A DNA stretch of 64,000 nt from Paracoccaceae bacterium. Its GTDB lineage: Bacteria; Pseudomonadota; Alphaproteobacteria; Rhodobacterales; Rhodobacteraceae. This document shows positions 9,867 through 18,267 of the stretch, one piece after another. A program made the position numbers and the translations under genes. How positions within the stretch are numbered: the stretch's first letter is position 1; each line of letters starts with the position of its first letter. The stretch covers positions 469,001 through 533,000 of the forward strand of contig JAJEHS010000006.1 of NCBI GenBank assembly GCA_022823605.1. Direction: 5' to 3'. The notes beneath the pieces are model-generated. The model ran no database searches, was not told where the DNA came from, and saw only the letters and a list, made by a program, of their open reading frames with translations.

Positions 9867-11267
9867 TTATCCTGGTTTGTGCAGTAGTTTTAACTTCTTG
9901 ACAACATCCGCAGCCCGGGATCCTTTTGAACCTTTGACAAACACCAGATCCCCGACGGCAACTATTTCCTTTACCCTGGAGGAGATTCCATCCGCTGTTT
10001 CAGCCCAGATTCCTCTTTTTTCCTGGGGCAAACTGTCATAAAAATTCTTCATCAAGGGTCCAATACAATGAAATTGTGTTACCGACCTGCAGATTGGATT
10101 ACCAGCCAAATTAGAATGAATTTCCGGACCTTTCGGGCCCAATTCAAGCATATCACTCAGGATTGCAACTTTTCTTTTGTAACCTTCCATGGAGGCCAGA
10201 ACCTTGAAACCGGCCATCAGTGACATTGGATTGGCGTTATAACTGTCATCCAATAGATCAAAGGTAAAACCCTCTTCACTATTATCCAGATTTATTTTCT
10301 TCAGAACCCCTCTGCCATCCTGTGGCGTCCAAGATGATAAATCCAGTGAAGCGGTAACCTCATTACCACCAATTTCCCTCACAGCTGCCAAAACAGCCAT
10401 TGCATTCAGGGCAAAATGCTCTCCTCTTGCCGAAATTTTTGAAATAACCTCGGTACCATCCACAAGGTAATTGAACTGGGTTCCACCGCTGGCTAAAAAC
10501 CTGATTTCCTTGAGTTGGAAATGTGCTTCGGAATTGTATCCGAATTTAATGATTTTGGCACCCTGACTGTTGGCCGTTTCCTCAAGAATTCCAGTTGTAT
10601 CGAGATCGCCATTGATTATTGCCGTACCCCGTTCACCGAATCCCCCGAATATCTGTGCTTTTTCCCTTGCTATGGCATTAACATCTTCAAAAGCGGCAAG
10701 GTGGGCAGTTCCAACCGAGGTTACAATTCCGACATGCGGTTCAACCAACCTGCTTAGTGGCAAGATTTCACCCGGATTGTTCATGCCTATTTCAAAAACT
10801 CCATATTGGGTATCTTTTGGCATTCTGGCCAGACTCAGGGGTACACCCCAGTGATTATTGTAACTTTTTTCAGCAGCATGGGTTTTTTTACCCTGTTTTG
10901 ACAGCACAAATCTCAGCAGTTCCTTGGTTGTGGTTTTTCCAACTGATCCAGTGACCGCAATTATCCTTGCCCGGGATTCTTGTCGTCGGTAACAGGCCAT
11001 GTCTTCAAGGGCCTGTTGAACTGAATTGACAATTAATAATGGTTTTGTACCTGAATAATTTTTGGGAATCCTGGATACGAGTGCAGCTGAAGCACCTGCT
11101 TCAAATGCATTTTCAACAAAATCGTGCCCATCCCTAATATCTGAAAGCGCGATGAAAAGATCCCCTTTGGTTAACGTTCTGGAGTCTATGGACATCCCTT
11201 CTGCAACCCAGGTTGAAGTGGAATTACCGCCTGTTGCCGAAATTGCCTCTGCCGAAGTCCAAATCAT
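9867..11267 (-). CDS. murF: UDP-N-acetylmuramoyl-tripeptide--D-alanyl-D-alanine ligase
   Basis: MurF adds D-Ala-D-Ala to UDP-MurNAc-tripeptide, completing the cytoplasmic precursor. The 466-residue protein shows the N-terminal SIDSRTLTKGDLFIAL substrate-binding segment, the ATP loop VTGSVGKTTTKELL at about residues 107-120, YNNHWGVPLSLARM, FEIGMNNPGEI, DDSYNANPMSLMA and a C-terminal LVFVKGSKGSRAADVV. It starts at ATG 11267 in an ATGA overlap with the murE stop. Confidence 0.97.
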   Translation of the reverse strand: MIWTSAEAISATGGNSTSTWVAEGMSIDSRTLTKGDLFIALSDIRDGHDFVENAFEAGASAALVSRIPKNYSGTKPLLIVNSVQQALEDMACYRRQESRARIIAVTGSVGKTTTKELLRFVLSKQGKKTHAAEKSYNNHWGVPLSLARMPKDTQYGVFEIGMNNPGEILPLSRLVEPHVGIVTSVGTAHLAAFEDVNAIAREKAQIFGGFGERGTAIINGDLDTTGILEETANSQGAKIIKFGYNSEAHFQLKEIRFLASGGTQFNYLVDGTEVISKISARGEHFALNAMAVLAAVREIGGNEVTASLDLSSWTPQDGRGVLKKINLDNSEEGFTFDLLDDSYNANPMSLMAGFKVLASMEGYKRKVAILSDMLELGPKGPEIHSNLAGNPICRSVTQFHCIGPLMKNFYDSLPQEKRGIWAETADGISSRVKEIVAVGDLVFVKGSKGSRAADVVKKLKLLHKPG

Positions 11268-12766
11268 CCCGGATTTTTCCCATCACAAATGCGTGCTGCA
11301 ATACTTGCCTGTTCTGAATCAGAGAAGGGTATTTCTGTTGTACCAATTATTTGGATTTGTTCATGTCCCTTCCCCGCAATGAGCAGAGCTTCACCAGTAT
11401 CCAAATCATGAACCGCTTGCATAATCGCCAAAGACCGATCACCAATTTCCAGAGCCTGTGGACAACCCTTTAATATTTCCTTGCGTATCTGGGCAGGATT
11501 TTCTGTTCTTGGATTATCGTCAGTCACATAAACCATAGCTGCGTTGCTTTTCGCAGCAGTACCCATCATTATCCTTTTACCCTTGTCCCGGTCCCCACCT
11601 GCCCCGAAAACCACCCGGATTTTACCCATGAAATGATGTTTCAATGATTTCAAGGCCAGTTCCAGAGCATCAGGTGTATGAGAATAATCAACAAAGACTA
11701 TTCCGCCATTGGCCTTCCTAGCTACATTCTCCATTCTACCAGGTACAGGAACCAATTTTTCAAGCTTATTGAACACCTCATCCGGTTCTGTACCCGAACC
11801 TATGATCAAACCAGCCGCAGTCAGGGCATTTAGTGCTTGGAAATCACCGATAAGAGGGAAATGGGTTTCATACTTCCGACCCTGCCATTCAAACAGAATC
11901 TCCTGACCTGTCTTCATGTACCTTTGTTGGATGAGTTTCAGATCAGACGGCCCCTTACCAACAGTTATCGTCCTTATCTTTTTCTTCTCTATAATTGAAT
12001 GGAGTTGCTTGCCCCAATCACTGTCGATACAAATTACTGCACATCCATCGGCATCGAGATTGCGTTCAAATAGACTTGCCTTTGAAGCAAAATAATCCTC
12101 CATCGAGGAATGGTAATCAAGATGTTCCCTTGTCAGATTGGTGAAGGCTGCAGCTTTGAATTCCAGACCATCCAATCTCCTTTGCCGTAGTCCATGTGAA
12201 GAAGCTTCGAGGGCTGCATGTTTAATATTTTCTCTTGATATCCTGCTAAGGTGAAGATGAAGCGTTATTGGATCGGGTGTGGTATGCTTGATAGCTGCTG
12301 AATAAGCGCCCTCAATACCTATCGTTCCAATATTGACAGCCGGGTGATCCAATTCTTCCCAGATTTGGCGGCACATGGAAGCAACCGATGTTTTTCCATT
12401 GGTACCAGTTACAGCTACGAGATTTTCAGGTATATTACCGAAGAATTGGGCAGATACTTTTGCCAACCTACTTCTTGGGTCAGGATCAACAAATAAATTA
12501 TCCAACCCCTCAACTCCCTTGGATTGGGCTATTCTCTTCCCCTCGGTATCGGTTAGAACCGCTAAAGCACCTCTTGCAAGAGCCTGCGGTATATAGTTGG
12601 CGCCATGAGTATTGGTACCTGCCAAAGCTGCAAAGAGATAACCTTCCCTTACCTTGCCGCTTTCCACCGCCAAACCCTTAATTTGTAGAGTGCTTCCCCC
12701 GGAAAAACCCAAATCGTCCATAGAGAATTCCATTCTCTTTTTTTTTGTGCAGGAGGTATTCATCAT
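11264..12766 (-). CDS. murE: UDP-N-acetylmuramoyl-L-alanyl-D-glutamate--2,6-diaminopimelate ligase
   Basis: MurE adds the third stem residue. The product is 500 residues if the ATG at 12766 is used; this overlaps the ftsI stop (ATGATGA). An ATG twelve codons in (MEFSMDDLGF) is an alternative. The ATP loop VTGTNGKTSVASM lies near residue 120, and the C-terminal TDDNPRTENPAQI holds the DNPR motif that marks meso-diaminopimelate specificity, as expected for a Gram-negative cell. Codons 6-9 contain a run of nine A residues (ACA AAA AAA AAG), a possible slippage site if the upstream start is used. It is followed by murF with a 4-base overlap. Confidence 0.96.
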   Translation of the reverse strand: MMNTSCTKKKRMEFSMDDLGFSGGSTLQIKGLAVESGKVREGYLFAALAGTNTHGANYIPQALARGALAVLTDTEGKRIAQSKGVEGLDNLFVDPDPRSRLAKVSAQFFGNIPENLVAVTGTNGKTSVASMCRQIWEELDHPAVNIGTIGIEGAYSAAIKHTTPDPITLHLHLSRISRENIKHAALEASSHGLRQRRLDGLEFKAAAFTNLTREHLDYHSSMEDYFASKASLFERNLDADGCAVICIDSDWGKQLHSIIEKKKIRTITVGKGPSDLKLIQQRYMKTGQEILFEWQGRKYETHFPLIGDFQALNALTAAGLIIGSGTEPDEVFNKLEKLVPVPGRMENVARKANGGIVFVDYSHTPDALELALKSLKHHFMGKIRVVFGAGGDRDKGKRIMMGTAAKSNAAMVYVTDDNPRTENPAQIRKEILKGCPQALEIGDRSLAIMQAVHDLDTGEALLIAGKGHEQIQIIGTTEIPFSDSEQASIAARICDGKNPG

Positions 12767-14472
12767 TTTGAAGCCAATGTAATTGCCTCAGGTAATTGAT
12801 TTTCGGGAATTACACCTAGAACCGGTCCCAATCTGGCTATAATTTCACCCGTCAGTGGCACAACTGTACTACCAGCTTGTCGTTCGTAATCGGAACCATC
12901 CCCAGCAGATGCCTCATCCAACATTATGACAAGGGAATAGTTTGGTTCCTTGCCTGAAAATACGGATGCAAATATTACAAAGTTTTTATCTTCAAGATAT
13001 TCCCCACCTGGCCCAACCTTTTCAGAGGTTCCAGTTTTTCCGCCAACAAGGTAACCCTTGATCCTGGTATCCCTTGCTGTCCCATTTTCCACCACATTTA
13101 GCAACAAGGATACAACATCCCTGGATGTCTTGGGGGAAATTACTCTTTCTCCCTCTTCGATTCCATTGGCTCGAAGCAGGGTTGGGTAGACCTTATAGCC
13201 TCCATTAACCAGTATGGCATAAGCTGATGCAAGGTGAAGAGGTGTAATTGACATACCATGCCCGAAGGAAACTGTTGCTAGTGTCAAGTTGGTCCATTGT
13301 TTTTGGCTTGGAACCAAAGGAGAAGAGGATTCTTGCAGCTGGATACCGCTTTTCGAGCCAAACCCCAAATCCATCAGGAATTTTCTTTGGGCTTCGGTCC
13401 CTACATCAAGTGCCATTCTGATAGCCGCCGTATTCTTGCTTCGGGCAACGGCCTCCATTACTGTCATTTCAGTATGGTTTCTATAATCCTTGAATTCCTT
13501 TCCCCGGACCTTGATCGGGAGTGTGGAAATAATCGAATCCCGCTGGTAATAGTTTTTGTCAAGGGCCATTGCGGCTGAAAAAATCTTGAAAGTGGATCCC
13601 AGTTCGTAGATACCTTGAGTAACCATATTGAAAAGCGGGTTATGGTTTTTGGTATCGGTGGTAATGAATTCAGCCCTTCGATTGGGGTCAAAATCGGGAA
13701 GTGAAACCAGAGAAATGATTTCACCGGTATGAACATTCATCAAGACAGCACTGCCACCTTTGGCACCAAACCTTTTGATACCCAAATCAAGCATTTCAGT
13801 GAGGATTTGCTGGACCCTGATATCAATCGAAAGTTCAAGATTTGTCCTGCCTGAATCATTATTGTTCAAGAGGTCATTGAAATATTTCTCGACACCAGCC
13901 ACTCCGACAATTTCAGCCTTGTTTACATGCTCCTCACCAAAGGTGGTTCCACCGAGCACATGGGCTGCCAACCTACCATTTGGATAAACACGAACCTCTC
14001 TTTCTCCCGTATAGATTCCCTTTATGGTAATTTTATTGACTTGCTGGCTTTGATCAGGGGAAATCCGTTTATGAATCCAGACAAAATTCTTGTCGGACAG
14101 CAACTTCTGCTTTTCGCTATTACGGTCAAAACGAATTGGTGGTTCGATTGCCTCCAAGGCATCAAGAAAATCATCAATCTTGTCTTTTTCAATTTCCTTT
14201 GGGTGTGCATAGATGGAGTAGGCTGGCAAGTTGGAAGCCAATAAGACTCCGTTCCTATCAAGAATATCCCCTCGGTTAAAGACCTTGTTCAAATTATCGG
14301 TACGGTTTAAAGTTGAATTTTGCCCTGGATCAATAGCAAAATAGGCCATTCTTATTCCCACAGCTACGAAGGCCAAAAGAATGAAGAATACCAGAAATTT
14401 CAATCTGAAGGACCGGGTTGATACCGGGTCCATTCCAAAATATTTTTTTCTAATTCCTGTCCAGGATACCAT
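12763..14472 (-). CDS. ftsI: Septal transpeptidase FtsI (PBP3)
   Basis: FtsI is the class B penicillin-binding protein that cross-links septal peptidoglycan with FtsW. The 569-residue protein has one N-terminal membrane segment at about residues 25-45 (LKFLVFFILLAFVAVGIRM), a dimerisation domain with the FNRGDILDRNGVLLASNLP segment, and a transpeptidase domain with the catalytic STFK tetrad (YELGSTFKIFSAA), SKN (ARSKNTAAIR) and KTGT (VGGKTGTSEKV). It starts at ATG 14472, 80 bases after ftsL, and its stop overlaps the murE start. Confidence 0.97.
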   Translation of the reverse strand: MVSWTGIRKKYFGMDPVSTRSFRLKFLVFFILLAFVAVGIRMAYFAIDPGQNSTLNRTDNLNKVFNRGDILDRNGVLLASNLPAYSIYAHPKEIEKDKIDDFLDALEAIEPPIRFDRNSEKQKLLSDKNFVWIHKRISPDQSQQVNKITIKGIYTGEREVRVYPNGRLAAHVLGGTTFGEEHVNKAEIVGVAGVEKYFNDLLNNNDSGRTNLELSIDIRVQQILTEMLDLGIKRFGAKGGSAVLMNVHTGEIISLVSLPDFDPNRRAEFITTDTKNHNPLFNMVTQGIYELGSTFKIFSAAMALDKNYYQRDSIISTLPIKVRGKEFKDYRNHTEMTVMEAVARSKNTAAIRMALDVGTEAQRKFLMDLGFGSKSGIQLQESSSPLVPSQKQWTNLTLATVSFGHGMSITPLHLASAYAILVNGGYKVYPTLLRANGIEEGERVISPKTSRDVVSLLLNVVENGTARDTRIKGYLVGGKTGTSEKVGPGGEYLEDKNFVIFASVFSGKEPNYSLVIMLDEASAGDGSDYERQAGSTVVPLTGEIIARLGPVLGVIPENQLPEAITLASK

Positions 14473-14552
14473 TTTCCCGCTTACCTACCTCTGATCTTCC
14501 AGAACTCATATCGTCCCTCAGTTGATCGTCAATGCTCGACAAAATTGAATGT

Positions 14553-14864
14553 TTATTGATTTTCATCTTTTTGTGACTCTTTATAATAAGGTAAATCCTC
14601 AATACTACCATAGTCAAGATTGGTTCCTGGTACCATCCATAGGCGATCAAAGTTTTCCTCAGTCATTTTCCTGATGAATTCCGGATTTGTCAAATGAACC
14701 CACTGAACCTCCAATATCTGTAATTTTTCGCTATTCAATTCCTTGACTGCGGTCAGCCTCTCCACTTCCCGTCTGACTTCATTGGTTTGCTGGTTGACTA
14801 TATTTGTTCCAAATCCCAACAATAGGGTCAAGCACAACCAGATAAAAAAAGCTGGCCAACTCAT
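14553..14864 (-). CDS. ftsL: Cell division protein FtsL
   Basis: FtsL is a small bitopic divisome protein that forms a coiled-coil complex with FtsB and FtsQ. The 103-residue product has an N-terminal membrane segment at about residues 4-22, a heptad-rich stretch (NEVRREVERLTAVKELNSEK) and the short periplasmic motif VQWVHLTNPEFIRKM typical of FtsL-like proteins. It starts at ATG 14864, two bases after rsmH ends. The family is very divergent, so identification relies on length, topology and position between rsmH and ftsI. Confidence 0.88.
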   Translation of the reverse strand: MSWPAFFIWLCLTLLLGFGTNIVNQQTNEVRREVERLTAVKELNSEKLQILEVQWVHLTNPEFIRKMTEENFDRLWMVPGTNLDYGSIEDLPYYKESQKDENQ

Positions 14865-14866
14865 AT

Positions 14867-15862
14867 CTAAACGAATTTATTCCTGAACCTTGACAGCAAC
14901 GAGGGCATTGCCAATTCGTTCTCGATACAGTTGCGAATTCCCACTCTCAATTTTGCCGATCGCGCCCTGGGATTGCGATTGATTTCCTCTGCGGTTGGCT
15001 TGATCGGCTTGGAATTCTTAACCCTGAAAGGAAATTCTTTCTGCTCCTCATGCGGGAAATAGCGATTCCTCTCTTCTTTTGGATTAAGAAAGTATTTTAC
15101 AATCCGATCTTCCAAAGAATTAAATGTAACTATTGCCAATATTCCCCCTGCCCTCAAAACCCTGGCAGCAGCATGCAAACCTTCTTCCAATTGTTCCAGT
15201 TCCCTGTTTACCACCAATCTCAAGGCCATAAAACTTTTGGTTGCGGGATGTATTTTATTCTTACCGGAATTTGGTACAAACTGCTTGATGAGATTTGCCA
15301 ACTGAAGGGTTGATGTTATTGGTCCGTTTTTTCTTTCGTTTATAATGCCCCTTGCAATTTTTCTTGCTGCCCTTTCCTCGCCATAATAATAAAACAAATC
15401 AGCCAATTGAGACTCGGAATATTGGTTTACAAGTTCGGCAGCTGTTATACCCCTTTGTGACATTCTCATATCCAGGGGTCCATCCTTATTGAGGGAGAAC
15501 CCACGTACACTCTGATCAAACTGTGAGGATGACACTCCCAGATCCAATACGACACCGTTCAGGGGGAAATATGTCTGGATTTCGCTCTTTTGGTCAAAAT
15601 TACCAAACCAGCTTGCCAAAAATACAATCTTTTCACTGTATTCATTCGGAAGACTGCAATATTGCTTTTTTGCTTCAGGGTCACAATCCAGGGCAATGAC
15701 TTTGTTGGCCCCGGCTGCAATCAAGGCCTTTGAGTAACCACCTGCCCCAAAGGTTCCATCAAGCCAATTTCCTTCAATTGGGGAAACCTCTTTCAGAAAT
15801 TCCTCCAGAAGTACTGGTATATGAGTACCGGAATTTTCCAATTGTTCCAGACCTTGTGTCAT
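14867..15862 (-). CDS. rsmH: 16S rRNA (cytosine-1402-N4)-methyltransferase RsmH (MraW)
   Basis: RsmH methylates N4 of C1402 in the 16S rRNA decoding region using S-adenosylmethionine. The 331-residue protein begins with HIPVLLEEFLKEV, then the SAM-binding LDGTFGAGGYSKALIAAGA, ALDCDPEA, GVVLDLGVSSSQFDQ, RGFSLNKDGPLDMRM and a C-terminal NPRARSAKLRVG. It starts at ATG 15862, nine bases after mraZ, the conserved start of the dcw cluster. Confidence 0.98.
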   Translation of the reverse strand: MTQGLEQLENSGTHIPVLLEEFLKEVSPIEGNWLDGTFGAGGYSKALIAAGANKVIALDCDPEAKKQYCSLPNEYSEKIVFLASWFGNFDQKSEIQTYFPLNGVVLDLGVSSSQFDQSVRGFSLNKDGPLDMRMSQRGITAAELVNQYSESQLADLFYYYGEERAARKIARGIINERKNGPITSTLQLANLIKQFVPNSGKNKIHPATKSFMALRLVVNRELEQLEEGLHAAARVLRAGGILAIVTFNSLEDRIVKYFLNPKEERNRYFPHEEQKEFPFRVKNSKPIKPTAEEINRNPRARSAKLRVGIRNCIENELAMPSLLSRFRNKFV

Positions 15863-15871
15863 TTTCTCTGT

Positions 15872-16363
15872 TCATTCAAGCAATACCAAAGGATTGGAAA
15901 TGATCTCTTCGTCTCTGAACATTGCTTCCAGTTCCTTTTGCCTTTGCGAATATTTCTCTGGATTCCACATCTGGAAACTCTCGCCTTTGCCAGCGAAGCA
16001 GACATTGCTACCCAATTCTGCCTTGGTTCTGACATGCTGTGGCAATAACATCCGTCCATTTGGATCAATTTGTACAGCAATTGATTTGGTTTCAAAAAAA
16101 TTGTCGAGAAATTCCCGTTTTGGGGTACCCCTGGGAAATTTGGACTTGATGTTTTCATGAATTTCCCTTGAAAGGGTTAGTGGATAACATTCAAGGTGGC
16201 TTTGCCTGTTATCACCAAAAACAATCACCAGGGTGTTTTGATCCAATTCCTTTCCGACCTTGGCATTTTCCTCAATAATGATACGGCGATAATCAGCCGG
16301 TATGGATACCCTTCCCTTTTGATCCATTTTATGGGTACTTTCCCCACGAAAAATTGTCAGCAA
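15872..16363 (-). CDS. mraZ: Transcriptional regulator MraZ
   Basis: MraZ is an AbrB-fold DNA-binding protein that forms ring oligomers and, where tested, controls transcription of its own dcw operon. The 163-residue product has two AbrB-like repeats: IFRGESTHKMDQKGRVSIPA near the N-terminus and FFETKSIAVQIDPNGRMLLP in the second half. The start is a TTG at 16363, preceded about ten bases upstream by GGGG; there is no ATG that would preserve the conserved FRGE start. It is the first gene of the minus-strand dcw operon, so the operon promoter should lie just above 16363. Confidence 0.94.
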   Translation of the reverse strand: MLTIFRGESTHKMDQKGRVSIPADYRRIIIEENAKVGKELDQNTLVIVFGDNRQSHLECYPLTLSREIHENIKSKFPRGTPKREFLDNFFETKSIAVQIDPNGRMLLPQHVRTKAELGSNVCFAGKGESFQMWNPEKYSQRQKELEAMFRDEEIISNPLVLLE

Positions 16364-16719
16364 TTCAACAACCCCTAATAATTGTAGTTTGGGGTAGTCG
16401 GTCGTGGAATTATTATTCTTGTAAACCGCTACCCCCTAAATACCCCTCCCAATGTTGGTTTCCTACGTAAATCACCTGCGCCTACCTCAATGCCACTTGC
16501 CATGACAACAAACCACTCAACTAGAAAAGGTTAGGGTATTATGGATATAGCAGGTTTTTTATGGGAATTCAAACCATTTTATACCACTAATTTAAACTAT
16601 ATATTGATTAAATTACAGTATTTTGTCTATATATTGATTTAAGAGATTTTCTTGTGAACTGTTAAATTAAATTTTCGAATTCTTTTCGAAAAAAAATGAA
16701 ATTTCAAAAAAAAATTGAA
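16364..16719. other. AT-rich gap between mraZ and mrp; probable dcw promoter region
   Basis: No gene fits in these 356 bases. Next to mraZ there is an 8-base inverted repeat (TAATAATT at 16376-16383 and AATTATTA at 16408-16415). Further from mraZ the DNA becomes very AT-rich and holds a 13-base direct repeat CTATATATTGATT at 16597-16609 and 16627-16639, thirty bases apart. Near the mrp end are A/T homopolymer tracts (16687-16715). The dcw promoter is expected here, but I could not identify a convincing -35/-10 pair or a spaced TGGGN MraZ-box array. Confidence 0.5.
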
Positions 16720-17784
16720 TTAAATTATCAATTCACCGAACAAGGAAAAGACATCAGCTGTTTTGCATGGATTCAAGGCAATGGGTTTTCCATCATCACC
16801 ACCTTTTCGGATTGACATCTCCAGGGGAATTTCTCCAAGGAAAGGTACCCCCAGTTTGCGAGCCTCATCACGTGCTCCATTTCTGCCAAAAACAAAATCC
16901 TTGTTATTACATTTAGGGCATAAATAATAGGACATGTTCTCAACTATGCCCAAAACCGGCGAGTTGAGTTTTTGAAACATGGTTATCGCCCTTCTGGCAT
17001 CTGCCAGAGCCAGATCCTGGGGCGTACAAACGATAATTGCACCCGTTAGGGGAAACCTTTGGCATAGAGTCAATTGAACATCGCCCGTTCCTGGTGGCAA
17101 GTCGACAAGAATTATATCCAATTGACCCCATTTTACCTGCTGCATCATTTGCTGCAAGGCCCCCATCAACATTGGACCACGCCAGATTACCGCCTCCTCC
17201 TTCGGCAGCAGGAAGCCGATTGACATGACCTTGATTCCGAAAACCTCCAGAGGGATTATGGTTTTCCCATCTGGTGAATATGGTTTTGAAGACATTCCTG
17301 TCATTATGGGTAATGAAGGTCCATGTATATCTGCATCGAGCAAACCAACCTTGTAACCCAACTTAACAAGCGAAACAGCCAGATTGAGTGAAACAGTGGA
17401 TTTGCCTACTCCACCCTTGCCCGAGGCTACAGCAACGATTTTCCTGACACCCTCAAGGTTGGTCAGATTTGTTTCCTGTCGGGGATGCCCACCCAATTTC
17501 AGATCCGGTGGTGGACCCTTATCGGCTGGTTTGGATGCCTTTTCCGAATGGGCAGTCATAACAACCGAAACTCTTTCGACACCGGGAAGCTGCTCCAAAA
17601 TCCTAACAGCGGATTCTCTTACCGGTTCCATACGCTTTCCCTTCTCGGTTGGAACCTCAAGGACAAAACTGACATTACCCTGATCAATTACTAGGGCCTT
17701 AACCATGTTCAGGTCAACAATATTGCCCTCGGGGACTGTAATCCTGGCAAGCTCATTTAGGATGGTTTCTTTTGTAACAGACAT
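16720..17784 (-). CDS. mrp: Mrp/ApbC-family Fe-S cluster carrier ATPase
   Basis: Mrp-type P-loop ATPases bind and transfer Fe-S clusters to apo-proteins. The 354-residue protein has an N-terminal DUF59/MIP18-like domain (about residues 5-80), a linker, then a deviant Walker A loop AVASGKGGVGKSTVSLNLA near residue 120 and the cluster-binding CPKC pair in YYLCPKCNNKDFVFG near residue 285. It starts at ATG 17784, divergent from the DUF1127 gene, and appears monocistronic. Confidence 0.94.
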   Translation of the reverse strand: MSVTKETILNELARITVPEGNIVDLNMVKALVIDQGNVSFVLEVPTEKGKRMEPVRESAVRILEQLPGVERVSVVMTAHSEKASKPADKGPPPDLKLGGHPRQETNLTNLEGVRKIVAVASGKGGVGKSTVSLNLAVSLVKLGYKVGLLDADIHGPSLPIMTGMSSKPYSPDGKTIIPLEVFGIKVMSIGFLLPKEEAVIWRGPMLMGALQQMMQQVKWGQLDIILVDLPPGTGDVQLTLCQRFPLTGAIIVCTPQDLALADARRAITMFQKLNSPVLGIVENMSYYLCPKCNNKDFVFGRNGARDEARKLGVPFLGEIPLEMSIRKGGDDGKPIALNPCKTADVFSLFGELII

Positions 17785-17877
17785 TTCGATTTTATCCAGT
17801 GAATGAATGGAATATTACTAATAGATATTCAACCAAAAACACTATTTCCAGAATACAAAAAGATTGATGCTTGAGCA

Positions 17878-17905
17878 TTGCAACCATTGCAATTTGGGGT
17901 TGCAA
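17878..17905. repeat. Three TTGCAA palindromes in the mrp/DUF1127 divergent gap
   Basis: The hexamer TTGCAA, its own reverse complement, occurs at 17878-17883, 17887-17892 and 17900-17905. The first two are embedded in a larger direct repeat (ATTGCAACC then ATTGCAATT). The cluster is about 90-110 bases upstream of both divergent start codons, where an operator would sit. I cannot assign a regulator, so this is a candidate site only. Confidence 0.35.
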
Positions 17906-17992
17906 AAACTGATGTTGAGTTGGCGTATTTAATCACAATATTTCCCTCAAATGTTTTACACAACAACCTCTTGTATTTAAGGAGTAAATAAA

Positions 17993-18208
17993 ATGGCTGT
18001 TCTTGATAATGTATCCTTACCCGCAGTAAATTTGTACCATATTCTCGGGACCTACAAGAAGGCCCTGGAAAGAAAATGGCAACAATACAAGATGTACAAA
18101 CGTACCATGAAGGAACTTGCGATTCTTTCAGACAGAGAACTGGAAGATATTGGAATCAACAGGTGCGACCTGGAATCCGTCACCCGCAAAACTTGCTATC
18201 ACAAGTAA
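17993..18208 (+). CDS. DUF1127 (YjiS-like) small protein
   Basis: This 71-residue protein has the DUF1127 C-terminal signature TMKELAILSDRELEDIGINR preceded by a basic, amphipathic helix (KALERKWQQYKMYKR). Family members are short, arginine/lysine-rich and abundant in alphaproteobacteria; some have been linked to RNA turnover and phosphate or stress adaptation, but the function of this copy is not shown by the sequence. The ATG at 17993 has a strong AAGGAG ribosome-binding site at 17979-17984. It is monocistronic, ending just before a perfect hairpin at 18221-18246. Confidence 0.92.
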   Translation: MAVLDNVSLPAVNLYHILGTYKKALERKWQQYKMYKRTMKELAILSDRELEDIGINRCDLESVTRKTCYHK

Positions 18209-18220
18209 TTTCCTCCTCTT

Positions 18221-18246
18221 CGGAAACACCTGTCAAGGTGTTTCCG
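18221..18246. terminator. Perfect 11-bp hairpin between DUF1127 gene and uvrD
   Basis: CGGAAACACCT and its exact complement AGGTGTTTCCG are separated by a 4-base loop GTCA. It lies 12 bases after the DUF1127 stop and 21 bases beyond the uvrD stop, between two convergent genes. There is no clear U-tract on either side, so it may act as a bidirectional terminator or as a 3' stabilising structure. Confidence 0.65.
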
Positions 18247-18267
18247 ACTCTACCCCAAACCACTTTA

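Noticed and set aside
16416-16460. G-rich stretch on the minus strand as an MraZ-box array
   Set aside because: The GGG runs are irregularly spaced and do not follow the TGGGN-N5 pattern, so I do not call MraZ operators.
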